From: Methanobacteriota archaeon
GTDB taxonomy: Archaea > Thermoplasmatota > Poseidoniia > Poseidoniales > Thalassarchaeaceae
Assembly (NCBI GenBank): GCA_016845365.1
Contig: JAERST010000005.1
Coordinates: 138,846 to 202,845, forward strand
Length of the DNA stretch: 64,000 nucleotides
Direction: 5' to 3'
Below the pieces are notes generated by a model. The model was given only the letters and a program-made list of their open reading frames with translations, did no database searches and was not told the DNA's origin. Each line of letters starts with the position of its first letter. Positions within the stretch are counted from its first letter, which is position 1. Made by a program: the position numbers and the translations under genes. Shown piece by piece: positions 8,159-16,842 of this stretch.

Positions 8159-9136
8159 TCACAGAGTCCATGAGTAGGTGATTCCGCCGGCGAGGATTAG
8201 GCGAAGGTTTGAGTCGCCCGTGAAGGTCAGAGTCAGGGTATATTCCTCGCTCGGGTAAGGGATTGTCCCCAAAGTTCCGTACTCCTCCGCTCCAGGTCCC
8301 CAAATGCGCTCTAGGGCAGAAATCGAAGAGTGGTCGCGCAGCGTTAGCGAGATGCTTGAACTACCGCCGCCGCAAGCTGCGTCGAGGTAGTAGATCATCT
8401 CGTCCCACTCGCCGTCTCGCGGGTGGTCGCTGACGAAGAAAGTGTCACGGAACTCGGCATCGGTACCCGCGTTTTCCCAGGTTTCAGAGTATAGGTCGCC
8501 TCCGCGGATGAAGAAGACCTCGCCGCTGTGCGCCTCGCCGTCTTCAGCGTGGCCATTTGTGGCGAGCATCATGCGGAGGCGTTCGACGCCGGCAGCGTCG
8601 GTCCAGATGAATGATGAGAAGAAGCCCGCATCGTTGTCGAAGGTGTAGTCGATGCGGGCTCCGTCAGCAGCCTGTGCGCTCATGGTTGCGTGGCTGCTGG
8701 TGACGTCGAGGGCGGTTGCTGTCCAATCATTGCTGAATAATGAGAAAGACCAGGAATCGCCCTCGGATATCGGGAATGTTAGCACAGGTTGGGCCATGCC
8801 GTTCTCGAAGGCGCTGAGGTTGTCATGAGTCATGCGCCCGAGGAATGGATTGTGGTTGAGAACGGCGTGTCGGCGCGCCTCGCCGAGTGATGAGATCGCC
8901 ATCATGTAGGCCGTCCCACCCTCCTCTGAGTCGGAGGCGATGACGAGGCGGGCCGTATCGTCGGTGTATTCCGGTGTTGAGAATGTGTAGAGCCACCAGT
9001 CTCCCACGTGCCAAGTTGGCACCTCGATTGTGGCGTCGGAGGATGAGCCTCCCGAGCCACCTGTTAGACCAGCGCAACCAGCCAAGCTGGTGGTGAGCAG
9101 GAGAAGGACCATGCTCAGTGCCGAGACTGCGCGCAT
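8159..9136 (-). CDS. Lipoprotein with PxWxxGDxW domain, function unknown
   Basis: The 325-residue product has a lipoprotein signal peptide (hydrophobic stretch then TTSLAGCAGL, lipobox LAGC) followed by a Gly/Ser linker, so it should be anchored outside the membrane. The mature part is beta-rich. It contains VPTWHVGDWWLY just after the linker and FPISEGDSWSF about 90 residues later. The same two landmarks in the same order occur in the large PKD protein at 18240-21830 (VPNWRIGDRWNY and FPISVGESW), so the two share a domain. I know no function for it. It lies 53 bp downstream of the pyrophosphatase gene and 9 bp upstream of the hydrolase gene. Confidence 0.75.
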   Translation of the reverse strand: MRAVSALSMVLLLLTTSLAGCAGLTGGSGGSSSDATIEVPTWHVGDWWLYTFSTPEYTDDTARLVIASDSEEGGTAYMMAISSLGEARRHAVLNHNPFLGRMTHDNLSAFENGMAQPVLTFPISEGDSWSFSLFSNDWTATALDVTSSHATMSAQAADGARIDYTFDNDAGFFSSFIWTDAAGVERLRMMLATNGHAEDGEAHSGEVFFIRGGDLYSETWENAGTDAEFRDTFFVSDHPRDGEWDEMIYYLDAACGGGSSSISLTLRDHSSISALERIWGPGAEEYGTLGTIPYPSEEYTLTLTFTGDSNLRLILAGGITYSWTL

Positions 9137-9189
9137 AGCCCTCGCTCCCGCCTGCCCATCATGAGTCTGACGCTGGCGCGTCAGAGGTC

Positions 9190-11241
9190 TCAGAGCAGTC
9201 CAGCGATGACAACCGAGACGATTGACATCAGCTTGATGAGGATGTTCAGCGAAGGTCCGCTGGTGTCCTTGAATGGGTCACCAATGGTGTCACCGACCAC
9301 TGCAGCAGCGTGAGCTTCGTCACCCTTTGCAGCACCGTCGATCTCGCCTTGCTCGATTGCCTTCTTGGCATTGTCCCAAGCTCCACCGGCGTTTGCCATG
9401 AAGAGGGCCATCAGCACACCGGTTGCGGTTGCACCCGCGAGGGTACCACCAAGTGCGGCTGGTCCGAGAACCAATCCGATGATGACTGGGCTTGCGATTG
9501 CAACGACACCAGGTGCGATCATCTCGCGTAGAGCTGCCTGAGTCGAGATGTCGACACAGGTCGCGCTGTCTGGTTCGACGCCCTCTCGACCCTCGAGAAG
9601 GCCCTCGATTTCGCGGAATTGGCGGCGAATCTCTGTGATCATTTCCTCAGCAGCGCGGCCGACTGACTTCATTGTCATGGCCGCGACGACGAATGGTAGA
9701 GCACCACCGATGAGGAGACCGATTACAACATCAGGTGAGGTTAGTGATAGGTCAGCTGCGGATAGTCCAGCGCTGGTCTTGTAGGCAGCGAATAGAGCTA
9801 GAGCGGTTAGAGCAGCGCTGCCGATAGCGAATCCCTTGCCGATTGCAGCGGTGGTGTTACCGATTGAATCGAGTCCATCGGTGATCTCGCGGACTTCCTT
9901 TCCAAGTCCTGACATCTCTGCAATTCCGCCAGCGTTGTCGGCGACCGGACCGTATGCGTCGACGGTCATCGTCACACCGACGGTTCCGAGCATTCCCATG
10001 GCTGCCATTGCGATTCCGTAGAGTCCAGCGTCGCCGCCGCCCATGACCTCGTTAGCGCCGTAGATACCAGCAGCCATCAGAAGGACGGGGATGAAAACCG
10101 ATTGCATTCCGACGGCGAGGCCGGCGATTGCATTGGTTGCGCTTCCAGTCTTTGAGGCCTCGCCGATGTACGGGATAGCCTGAACCTTGATTCCGAAGAC
10201 AGGCTCGATTCCAGTGTAGTACTCGGTTACGAGTCCGATGAGGATTCCGACGATGGAACCGATTGCGACGGCCTCGATGACCGTTTGGTCAAGGCCGTAC
10301 TCGCCTAGGGCGAAGTAACCGCCTGCGAGGAATAGAGCCGCAGCGATGAATGTGGTATTTCGAAGAGCTGCACCAGCGTCCATATTCTTCATTCCATTGA
10401 TGGAGAAAACACCGACAATCGAGGCGATGTATCCAACAACACCGAGCAGAATTGGAATCTTCAGGTAATCAGCGCCGAGGTCGTCGCTAGCAGCAGCGAT
10501 AACCATGGCTGCGATAATCGAGCCGACGAAGGACTCGAAGATGTCAGCACCCATTCCGGCGACGTCGCCGACATTGTCACCGACATTGTCTGCGATAACT
10601 CCAGGGTTTCGAGGGTCATCCTCTGGGATTCCCGCCTCGACCTTTCCTACGAGGTCAGCACCGACGTCGGCAGCCTTGGTGTAGATTCCACCACCCACGC
10701 GCGCGAAAAGCGCGATGGATGAAGCACCCATTCCGAAGCCAGCAATATTGCCGACGCTGAGGAATTCGGTCTCGGTGAAGTAGTACATCAACGAGATACC
10801 GAATAGGCCCAAACCGCCGACTGCAAGACCCATGACCGCTCCTCCGTTGTACGAGGTGGTCAGAGCATCAGCCTGACCGCCGTCAGCAGCGGCCTGTGCT
10901 GTGCGACCGTTTGCGCTGGTAGCAGAGCGCATTCCGCTGAATCCAGCGGCAACGCTACATAGAGCACCGATTACGAATGCAATCGTTGTCTCTAATCCAA
11001 GGTCATCGTTGTAGTTGCCACCAACGAACAGTAGAGCAGCGACGCCGACGATGAAGATCGACAGCATCCTGTACTCAGCCATCAGGAAGGCCATTGCGCC
11101 GTCCTGAATGCGTCCGGTGATGGTGGCGACAGTTTCGTTCTCAATCTTGATTGAATCGACCTTTCTGTAAAGCATGAAGGCTACGAGCAGACCGAAGAGT
11201 CCAGCTCCCATTCCAATCATTCCAAGTTGTTCTCCGTCCAT
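9190..11241 (-). CDS. hppA: Membrane-bound ion-pumping pyrophosphatase, K+-dependent type
   Basis: A 683-residue polytopic protein that couples hydrolysis of pyrophosphate to H+ or Na+ export. The substrate-binding signature [19 protein letters not shown] and the Asp-rich [20 protein letters not shown] are intact. The segment [16 protein letters not shown] carries Ala where K+-independent enzymes carry Lys, which marks the K+-dependent class. Whether the pumped ion is proton or sodium cannot be settled by eye. ATG 11241 is preceded by GGTGA at a good distance and by a TATA-like box at 11281-11288. It would recover energy from pyrophosphate made in tRNA charging and polymer synthesis. Confidence 0.96.
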   Translation of the reverse strand: MDGEQLGMIGMGAGLFGLLVAFMLYRKVDSIKIENETVATITGRIQDGAMAFLMAEYRMLSIFIVGVAALLFVGGNYNDDLGLETTIAFVIGALCSVAAGFSGMRSATSANGRTAQAAADGGQADALTTSYNGGAVMGLAVGGLGLFGISLMYYFTETEFLSVGNIAGFGMGASSIALFARVGGGIYTKAADVGADLVGKVEAGIPEDDPRNPGVIADNVGDNVGDVAGMGADIFESFVGSIIAAMVIAAASDDLGADYLKIPILLGVVGYIASIVGVFSINGMKNMDAGAALRNTTFIAAALFLAGGYFALGEYGLDQTVIEAVAIGSIVGILIGLVTEYYTGIEPVFGIKVQAIPYIGEASKTGSATNAIAGLAVGMQSVFIPVLLMAAGIYGANEVMGGGDAGLYGIAMAAMGMLGTVGVTMTVDAYGPVADNAGGIAEMSGLGKEVREITDGLDSIGNTTAAIGKGFAIGSAALTALALFAAYKTSAGLSAADLSLTSPDVVIGLLIGGALPFVVAAMTMKSVGRAAEEMITEIRRQFREIEGLLEGREGVEPDSATCVDISTQAALREMIAPGVVAIASPVIIGLVLGPAALGGTLAGATATGVLMALFMANAGGAWDNAKKAIEQGEIDGAAKGDEAHAAAVVGDTIGDPFKDTSGPSLNILIKLMSIVSVVIAGLL

Positions 11242-11280
11242 GATATCACCAATCAGGTTGAGTCGCCGACCTGCGGTCCG

Positions 11281-11288
11281 TATTTAAT
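11281..11288 (-). promoter_or_regulatory. TATA-like box for hppA
   Basis: The minus strand reads ATTAAATA about 43 bp upstream of ATG 11241. A start about 26 bp downstream would leave a leader of roughly 18 nt that includes a GGTGA ribosome-binding site. Confidence 0.5.
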
Positions 11289-11303
11289 CCGAATCCATAT
11301 CGC

Positions 11304-11320
11304 CCGCCCCTTCGGGGCGG
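11304..11320. terminator. GC hairpin after the glutamine amidotransferase gene
   Basis: A perfect 7-bp stem (CCGCCCC/GGGGCGG) with a three-base loop lies 5 bp beyond the amidotransferase stop and upstream of the hppA promoter. On the minus strand the loop reads GAA. No long T-run follows, so termination is inferred from position only. Confidence 0.45.
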
Positions 11321-11324
11321 AGAA

Positions 11325-12227
11325 TCATGCTCTATTCTCATGTACGATTCGGGCAAAGGAAGCGAGTATGCCTCCTCCATCGTGCTCACCTTTCATCGAG
11401 GAGAATTCCTCCTCGCTGATATGTCCCCATTCGAAGGCTCGTTCGATACGAGCCTTCGCTGCCTCAGGATGGAATTGCAAACCCCACGCGGGCAGTGCCT
11501 GCCCGTCGTCGGCGTGAACGCGAACTGCGGTCACGCCGTTATGTGTAGTAGAACTCAGCAAAGTGCAAGAGTCCGGGACCGTCATAACGTGGTCTTGGTG
11601 GGTGAATAGACCAGCTACACATTCCCCTGCCTCAGAGTGTGAAGTGAGCAGTTCGTCCCCAAACCCAGATTCGGTCAAATCGAGGTCCCAAATCCCGCTC
11701 GATAATTTGTCCGCGCGTTCAATCCTCGCTCCCAGCGCGTGACAGAGCAATTGGTGACCAAAGCAGATTCCAAGAGTTGGCCGACCGGAGAGAGCCGAAG
11801 CCCGAAGCATCGAGCCGGCCGGCCCCATCCAATCCTCCCACATGCTGACATTGCGACGCGAACCGCTGCAGACCACCGCGTCGAGTCCTAAGTCGTCGAG
11901 CCATCCAGCCATGCGCTCGTCATCCTCGTGCATCGGCATTACGATTCGGCGAAATTTCACCTCGCGTCCCTCAAGTTCGACCTGCGCAGATTGCCAGAAT
12001 TCGTATTCGTCATCCCAGTGTGGAACGTCTTCTTCCTCAAGGTTGACCTCCGCCTGTGCCTCGGTCTTGGCATCTGCCTCGAAGGATTGCATTTGGGGAG
12101 TGACGAGAAGCAATTCGACTGGCCCGCGCGCCGCGAATGGCCGTATTACTTCCTGATTTCCTCCGTGACCAAATGTGGCGCGCTCGACCAATAGGTCGAC
12201 AATCAGAACACGGGTCGAGGTGCTCAT
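11325..12227 (-). CDS. Class I glutamine amidotransferase-like protein
   Basis: A stand-alone GATase1-fold protein of about 300 residues. The nucleophile elbow is GICFGHQLL (Cys) and the His/Glu pair is in LQFHPEAAK, so the glutaminase triad is complete. A SGSRRNVSMWEDWM segment precedes the elbow and resembles the GMP-synthase-like subgroup. No synthetase domain is fused. The acceptor enzyme is unknown; GMP synthase glutaminase subunit or a peptidase-like relative are both possible. ATG 12227 (MSTSTRV) is preferred over 12239. It is divergent from the NifU-like gene and followed by a GC hairpin at 11304-11320. Confidence 0.78.
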   Translation of the reverse strand: MSTSTRVLIVDLLVERATFGHGGNQEVIRPFAARGPVELLLVTPQMQSFEADAKTEAQAEVNLEEEDVPHWDDEYEFWQSAQVELEGREVKFRRIVMPMHEDDERMAGWLDDLGLDAVVCSGSRRNVSMWEDWMGPAGSMLRASALSGRPTLGICFGHQLLCHALGARIERADKLSSGIWDLDLTESGFGDELLTSHSEAGECVAGLFTHQDHVMTVPDSCTLLSSTTHNGVTAVRVHADDGQALPAWGLQFHPEAAKARIERAFEWGHISEEEFSSMKGEHDGGGILASFARIVHENRA

Positions 12228-12291
12228 CGCTGCTCGCAAGCCACCAATGGTTCAAAGCACCTCGCCCACGAGCCGTGGTCGGTGGAACTGT

Positions 12292-12582
12292 ATGGCTGAG
12301 GTCGATAAGCAGCTCATTCTTGAGTCGGTTGGCCCGGTTCAGGCCATCCTCGATGCCCACGATGGTGTAGTCAATGTCGTCGATACAACCGACGGCGTCA
12401 TCATGATTTCACTCGAAGGTGGGTGCACAGGTTGCTCCTCGACTCCAATGACTGCAATGCAGATTTACTATTCATTGATGAAACTCGACGAGGTCAACGA
12501 TGTGATATTCGTGAATGGCGAATTACCTGCATACATGCGCGCCTTCATCGATGACAAACTCGGCGTTGAGACTAGCGAGTGA
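12292..12582 (+). CDS. NifU-like C-terminal domain protein (Fe-S scaffold)
   Basis: A 96-residue single-domain protein. It matches the NifU C-terminal domain: VGPVQAILDAHDGVVNVVD, then SLEGGCTGCSSTPMTAM with the CxxC pair that holds a transient Fe-S cluster in this family, then a helix. ATG 12292 follows a GGTGG ribosome-binding site; the frame opens further upstream but those residues are low-complexity and antisense to the neighbouring gene. It would deliver Fe-S clusters, for which the EtfD-like protein and other Fe-S enzymes in this window are possible clients (inference). Confidence 0.8.
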   Translation: MAEVDKQLILESVGPVQAILDAHDGVVNVVDTTDGVIMISLEGGCTGCSSTPMTAMQIYYSLMKLDEVNDVIFVNGELPAYMRAFIDDKLGVETSE

Positions 12583-12644
12583 GAGAGACTCGCTGACAAA
12601 ACTCGTCTGAGTGGGAATCACTCTTCTTGGGATTCCGAGGATAA

Positions 12645-13010
12645 TCACTCTTCCTCGGCCTCTGCCAACCCCGTTTCCTCGACCTCTTCCCGCCTCATCC
12701 GCATAATCTGATGCGGGTTGATCTCACCTTGCACATCCTCGCCCTTGATGTTGAGCGAGCCAGCAGCGGCAACGATTAGGGCGACCAGAGCGAAGGGCCT
12801 TGCGACATTACGTGAGCCGAATAGTTCCCCACCCAAGTGGTGGAAGGCGAACAGCATAATCGCAGATGAAACGCAGAGAATCAGAATCGCACGCTGCGCG
12901 AAGGCCTCACCCCACGGCGCACGCGTGAAGGTGCCGATGCTCATCCACAGTAACATCGCCACCCCACAAGCGCTGAGTGATAGCGTCTCGAGCAGCGAGA
13001 GAACCTCCAT
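12645..13010 (-). CDS. Small integral membrane protein, unknown
   Basis: About 121 residues with three predicted membrane helices (LLETLSLSACGVAMLLW, AILILCVSSAIMLFAF, FALVALIVAAAGSL) and a charged cytoplasmic tail rich in Arg then Glu. I recognise no family. ATG 13010 (MEVLSLLE) is favoured; four extra residues are possible from 13022. It faces the NifU-like gene end to end and is divergent from polX. Confidence 0.55.
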   Translation of the reverse strand: MEVLSLLETLSLSACGVAMLLWMSIGTFTRAPWGEAFAQRAILILCVSSAIMLFAFHHLGGELFGSRNVARPFALVALIVAAAGSLNIKGEDVQGEINPHQIMRMRREEVEETGLAEAEEE

Positions 13011-13110
13011 GTTTTTCCTCATGGGGTGGTGGTTGTTGAGCCTTGTCCAGCCATTTGGAGTGGCACGGGTGAATGAACATCCTCAAGTCGGATGATGCCT
13101 CGTTGGGGCC

Positions 13111-15045
13111 ATGGTCAAGGTCAAGGGATGGAGTCTACCAAAGCCGCGGAGCAGCGGACCTCCCTTTCAGACCAAGTCATCGGTGGTTGCGGTCCTAGAG
13201 CAGGTAGCGATTTTGCTCGAACTCGACGGGGCGAATCCGTTTCGAGTTCGCGCTTACCAGAATGGCAGCCGAGCCCTGGCCTCGATGGAAGAGGATTTGC
13301 TATCGGTGGTGCAAGCGGGCCGGTTGGTCGATGTCAAGGGCATCGGGAAAGGTATCAGTGGGCTGGTGAGCGAGGCTGTGCTTGAGGGCACTTGGGGTGA
13401 CCTCGCTGACCTCTATGCGAAGATTCCACCCGGGCTGATCGAGATAGTAGGAATTCCTGGCCTCGGGCCAAAACGTGCTCGGGTGATGTATGAGGAATTG
13501 GGGGTGGATTCGGTCGAGGCCCTGCAAGTTGCTTGCGAGATGGGCCATGTTGCTCCACTCTCTGGATTCGGTGAGAAGAGTCAACAGAAATACCTCGAGG
13601 GAATCGAATTACTGCGCCGCTATCAAGGCCGCTCTCGCATGGATGTTGGATTGATGTTTGGCCGCGCGCTCGAAGCCCGTGTCGCAGCGATTCCAGGTGT
13701 CACGCGCGCCCAACTCGCCGGCAGCGCACGCCGCCGGCGCGAAACCATCGGCGACCTCGATATCGTGGCCGCGGCAGAACCCGCAGACCACGATGCGGTA
13801 ATCGAAGCCATCCTTTCATTTCCCGGAATCGCCGAGGTCAAGGGTTCGGGTGAATCGAAGGTCAGCCTAATCCTCGAGCAAGATATGTTGGCAGACGCTG
13901 CGACATCAGGTGGGCTCGATGCTCAACTGGCTGAGAATCTGATGGAGCGCAGTTCCGATGCGACGATAGACGCCCAAGTCAGAATCGTCGCGCCAGCCAC
14001 ATTCCCATTCACATTGGCGTATTTCACCGGCTCAAAAGAACACAATATTCGCATGCGACAACTCGCCATAGACCGAGGCCTGCGCCTCAACGAATTCGGC
14101 CTCTTCCCAGAAGCCGCAGCCGGCGATGCAATCGGCATGGAGGCGGCAAAACACACCCTCGATTGCCCAGACGAAGCGGCAATTTACCGTCACCTCGACC
14201 TCGATTGGGTAAGTCCCGAGTTACGCGAGGACACAGGCGAGATCGAGGCCGCGCAATCCTCAGCCCTACCACGTCTCATCGAACCGGCCGACTTGCGCGG
14301 CGCCCTCCACAATCACACGGTAGCCTCGGACGGCGTCAACACCCTCGAGGAGATGGCTCAAGCAGCCATCGACCTCGGCTGGCAATACCTCGGTATTGCC
14401 GACCACTCAGAAATTCTCAACATCGGCGGCCGCCAAATCGGCATCCCCGCCGATGGCATCCCAGCCCAAGCCGAAATGATTCGAGCCCTCAACGAAGGCT
14501 GGGCTTACCAAAAACAAGATTTCCGAATCTTCCACGGCTCCGAGTGCGACATCCTCGTCGATGGAGCACTCGATTACCCCGACGAAACCCGACAATCTCT
14601 CAGCCACGTCGTCGGCTCAGTCCACGCTTTAGGCAGCTGGAGAAACCGCGATGAAATCGCCAATACAGAAGCCCTCATCCAAGCCATCGAAAACCCAACA
14701 TTCACGATTTTAGGACACCCGACGGGGCGCATTCTGCAAGGTCGCGAAGGCTTCCCCGTCGATATGCACGCGGTGCTGCGCAGGATGGGAGAACTCAACG
14801 CCGAAGGCGAACTCAAAGCGGTCGAAATCAACGCATCACCATACCGTCTAGACCTCGATTGGCGCCTTTGCCGCTATGCCAAGCAACAGGGTGTACCGGT
14901 TTGTATCAACCCGGATGCCCACGGAACGGAGGGGTTAGCGGACGTCTGGTACGGGGTGCAAATCGCCCGCAAGGGGTGGCTCGAAGCGAGTGATGTGCTC
15001 AACACGAAGAGCGGAGCAGAGATGGAAGCGCTTCTCGGACTCTGA
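13111..15045 (+). CDS. polX: Family X DNA polymerase with PHP domain
   Basis: A 644-residue PolX-type repair protein. Order of domains: helix-hairpin-helix DNA-binding region (NPFRVRAYQNGSRAL, then GIGKGIS and GIPGLGPKRA), nucleotidyltransferase palm (GSARRRRETIGDLDIV with two catalytic Asp), FTGSKEHNIRMR, and a C-terminal PHP metal-dependent nuclease. The PHP metal ligands look complete: HNHTVASDG, ADHSE, HGSEC, SVHA, GHPTG and DAH. The palm is odd. The strand that normally reads VDxR with the third catalytic Asp reads AQVRIV, with Gln in that place and an Asp two residues earlier, after an insertion of about 25 residues. Nuclease function looks safe; polymerase activity is uncertain. About 25 N-terminal residues are extra. 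Confidence 0.9.
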   Translation: MVKVKGWSLPKPRSSGPPFQTKSSVVAVLEQVAILLELDGANPFRVRAYQNGSRALASMEEDLLSVVQAGRLVDVKGIGKGISGLVSEAVLEGTWGDLADLYAKIPPGLIEIVGIPGLGPKRARVMYEELGVDSVEALQVACEMGHVAPLSGFGEKSQQKYLEGIELLRRYQGRSRMDVGLMFGRALEARVAAIPGVTRAQLAGSARRRRETIGDLDIVAAAEPADHDAVIEAILSFPGIAEVKGSGESKVSLILEQDMLADAATSGGLDAQLAENLMERSSDATIDAQVRIVAPATFPFTLAYFTGSKEHNIRMRQLAIDRGLRLNEFGLFPEAAAGDAIGMEAAKHTLDCPDEAAIYRHLDLDWVSPELREDTGEIEAAQSSALPRLIEPADLRGALHNHTVASDGVNTLEEMAQAAIDLGWQYLGIADHSEILNIGGRQIGIPADGIPAQAEMIRALNEGWAYQKQDFRIFHGSECDILVDGALDYPDETRQSLSHVVGSVHALGSWRNRDEIANTEALIQAIENPTFTILGHPTGRILQGREGFPVDMHAVLRRMGELNAEGELKAVEINASPYRLDLDWRLCRYAKQQGVPVCINPDAHGTEGLADVWYGVQIARKGWLEASDVLNTKSGAEMEALLGL

Positions 15046-15104
15046 GAAATTTCGCAGTCCTTTGGCTGACGAAGATTCATCATGCGCGCGCGTGAGGGGG
15101 TGGC

Positions 15105-15311
15105 ATGCGAGTCATGCGCGGTCTGGTATTCGGAGCGGTGTCGGTGCTTCCGGCGCTTTTCTTCGGGATGATGGCTTACGTTTTGATGGGAGGCGAGACC
15201 TCATTCCCAGAGTGGGAAACCTGGATGTACGGCCCGTGCTACTTACTCCCCGCCCTGATCGTCGGTGGCTCGTTATTCCTCGGACTACGCGATGAGGAGG
15301 ATGCTGAGTGA
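15105..15311 (+). CDS. Small two-helix membrane protein, unknown
   Basis: A 68-residue protein with two hydrophobic helices (LVFGAVSVLPALFFGMMAYV and YLLPALIVGGSLFLGL) and an acidic C-terminus. Its TGA overlaps the start of the endonuclease III gene, so the two are coupled. Family unknown. The tight operon position argues that it is a real gene. Confidence 0.55.
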   Translation: MRVMRGLVFGAVSVLPALFFGMMAYVLMGGETSFPEWETWMYGPCYLLPALIVGGSLFLGLRDEEDAE

Positions 15312-15958
15312 TGCGCCGAGCGGAGAAGGCCGATCGGATTGGAGTTCAACTCGACGAGTTATATCCAACCACGCCGATTCCGCTCGACCATTCTGACCCG
15401 TACACATTGCTTGTGGCGGTTATGCTGTCTGCCCAGACTACTGATAAGAAGGTGAATGAGGTTACGCCGGCGTTGTTTGCGGCGGCTGATACGCCGGCGA
15501 AAATGGCGGCGCTCAAGGTTGATGAGATTCGGGAGATTATTCGAGAGATTGGACTTGCGCCGACCAAGGCGAAGAATCTCCAGCGAATGGGTGAGCAGAT
15601 TGTTGCTGGTGGTGGCGAGGTGATTCCCGACTGGGAATTCCTCGAGTCGCTCGCTGGTGTTGGGCACAAGACGGCGAGCGTTGTAATGTCACAGGCATTT
15701 GGTGTGCCAGCCTTTCCAGTGGATACTCACATCCATCGGCTGGCGGCGCGCTGGGGTCTGTCTAATGGTCGAAATGTCGAGCAGACCGAGAGCGATTTGA
15801 AGGCGGTTTTCCCGATGGATACGTGGAACCGCAGGCATTTGCAAATCATTTACTTTGGGCGTGAATATTGTCCCGCGCGGAATCACGATTTGGCAAATTG
15901 CACGATATGTGGTTGGGCGGCGACGAAGAAGCGGATTCGAGAAGAGGCTCGTCGCTGA
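15311..15958 (+). CDS. nth: Endonuclease III-like DNA glycosylase/AP lyase
   Basis: A base-excision repair glycosylase for oxidised pyrimidines. The helix-hairpin-helix LAGVGHKTASVVMS holds the catalytic Lys, and VDTHIHRLAARW holds the catalytic Asp. MLSAQTTDKKVN is the typical N-terminal helix segment. The C-terminal cluster loop reads CPARNHDLANCTIC and then has no further Cys. Classical enzymes have four Cys (C-x6-C-x2-C-x5-C), so one ligand is absent and the first spacing is longer. The cluster may be lost or modified. ATG 15311 overlaps the preceding stop; GAGGAGG lies 10 bp upstream. GTG 15308 is an alternative. Confidence 0.9.
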   Translation: MRRAEKADRIGVQLDELYPTTPIPLDHSDPYTLLVAVMLSAQTTDKKVNEVTPALFAAADTPAKMAALKVDEIREIIREIGLAPTKAKNLQRMGEQIVAGGGEVIPDWEFLESLAGVGHKTASVVMSQAFGVPAFPVDTHIHRLAARWGLSNGRNVEQTESDLKAVFPMDTWNRRHLQIIYFGREYCPARNHDLANCTICGWAATKKRIREEARR

Positions 15959-15992
15959 GTCCTCGGCACGGGCTGTGGTGCTTCGAGGCAAC

Positions 15993-16277
15993 TCAACTGC
16001 GGAAGACTAGGAAACCGCCGCCGCCTACTAGCGCGACACCGATGATGAGTAGTGGCATCTGCAGTGCTGCGAGGGTGTCGCGGGAGTCTCGACCGTCCTG
16101 ACATTGACCGTCGTCCCAGCCGGTAATCTGTCCGATTTGGCCGGTCGTGCTATCGCAATTCTCCTCGAGTTCTCCATCGATATAGTCGACGGCCATACCG
16201 GCTCCAATCCAACCGAGGAGGAAGGCGGCACCGATAACGAGTGTCAGTGTGCCGCCGAAGGTTCCTGCTTTGCCCAT
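15993..16277 (-). CDS. Small two-helix membrane protein with Cys pair, unknown
   Basis: About 94 residues. Two membrane helices (TLTLVIGAAFLLGWIGAGMAV and LLIIGVALVGGGGFLVF) flank an external loop of about 45 residues with Cys at two positions (ENCDS and GQCQDG), which could form a disulfide. ATG 16277 (MGKAG) begins just before the first helix; the frame extends to 16325 without support. It is divergent from bcp with little more than a promoter gap between them. No family recognised. Confidence 0.55.
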   Translation of the reverse strand: MGKAGTFGGTLTLVIGAAFLLGWIGAGMAVDYIDGELEENCDSTTGQIGQITGWDDGQCQDGRDSRDTLAALQMPLLIIGVALVGGGGFLVFRS

Positions 16278-16353
16278 GATGAGACCCGTCCCTCTGACTC
16301 TCTTGAATCCTATCGGCCCGAGCATTCATCAAACCCGGGTCGGTGGAGGGGCT

Positions 16354-16842
16354 ATGAGTGATGATTGGATTACATTGGAAGTCGGTCAGAAAGCCCCTGA
16401 ATTTGAGGCCGAATTGACGGATGGAAGTGTCGTGCGTCTTAGCGAAATCCTCTCCGCTGGTCAGAAGGTTATCCTCTACTTCTACCCGAGAGATTCGACT
16501 CCGGGATGTACCACCCAAGCTTGCGATTTCCGAGATAATTTCGATGCGTTCAGAGATGCTGGATACAGAATTCTGGGTGTCTCAAAGGATTCTGCCAAAT
16601 CACATTCCAATTTCATCGAAAAGCAGGACCTGAACTTCGATCTAATCGTCGACGAGGAAATTGAACTGCACGAGGCCTACGGGGTTTGGCGCGAGAAGAT
16701 GAATTACGGCAAGACCTACATGGGTGTCTCGCGCTCGACTTTTGCGATTGATAGCGATGGCACTCTGACCTTCGTCGGCTACAATGTACGCGCCACCGGC
16801 CACGTCGAGAGGTTGATGCGCGAGCTCGGGGTCGAGGGTTAG
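16354..16842 (+). CDS. bcp: Peroxiredoxin, Bcp/PrxQ type
   Basis: A thiol peroxidase that detoxifies hydroperoxides. FYPRDSTPGCTTQACDFRD contains the peroxidatic Cys and a resolving Cys five residues on (CxxxxC), the arrangement of atypical two-Cys PrxQ/Bcp enzymes. VGQKAPEFEAELTDG is the usual N-terminus and RSTFAIDSDGT the conserved late strand. ATG 16354 has GGTGGAGGG immediately upstream. The flavin reductase-like gene begins on the very next base after its stop, so the pair is co-transcribed. Confidence 0.94.
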   Translation: MSDDWITLEVGQKAPEFEAELTDGSVVRLSEILSAGQKVILYFYPRDSTPGCTTQACDFRDNFDAFRDAGYRILGVSKDSAKSHSNFIEKQDLNFDLIVDEEIELHEAYGVWREKMNYGKTYMGVSRSTFAIDSDGTLTFVGYNVRATGHVERLMRELGVEG

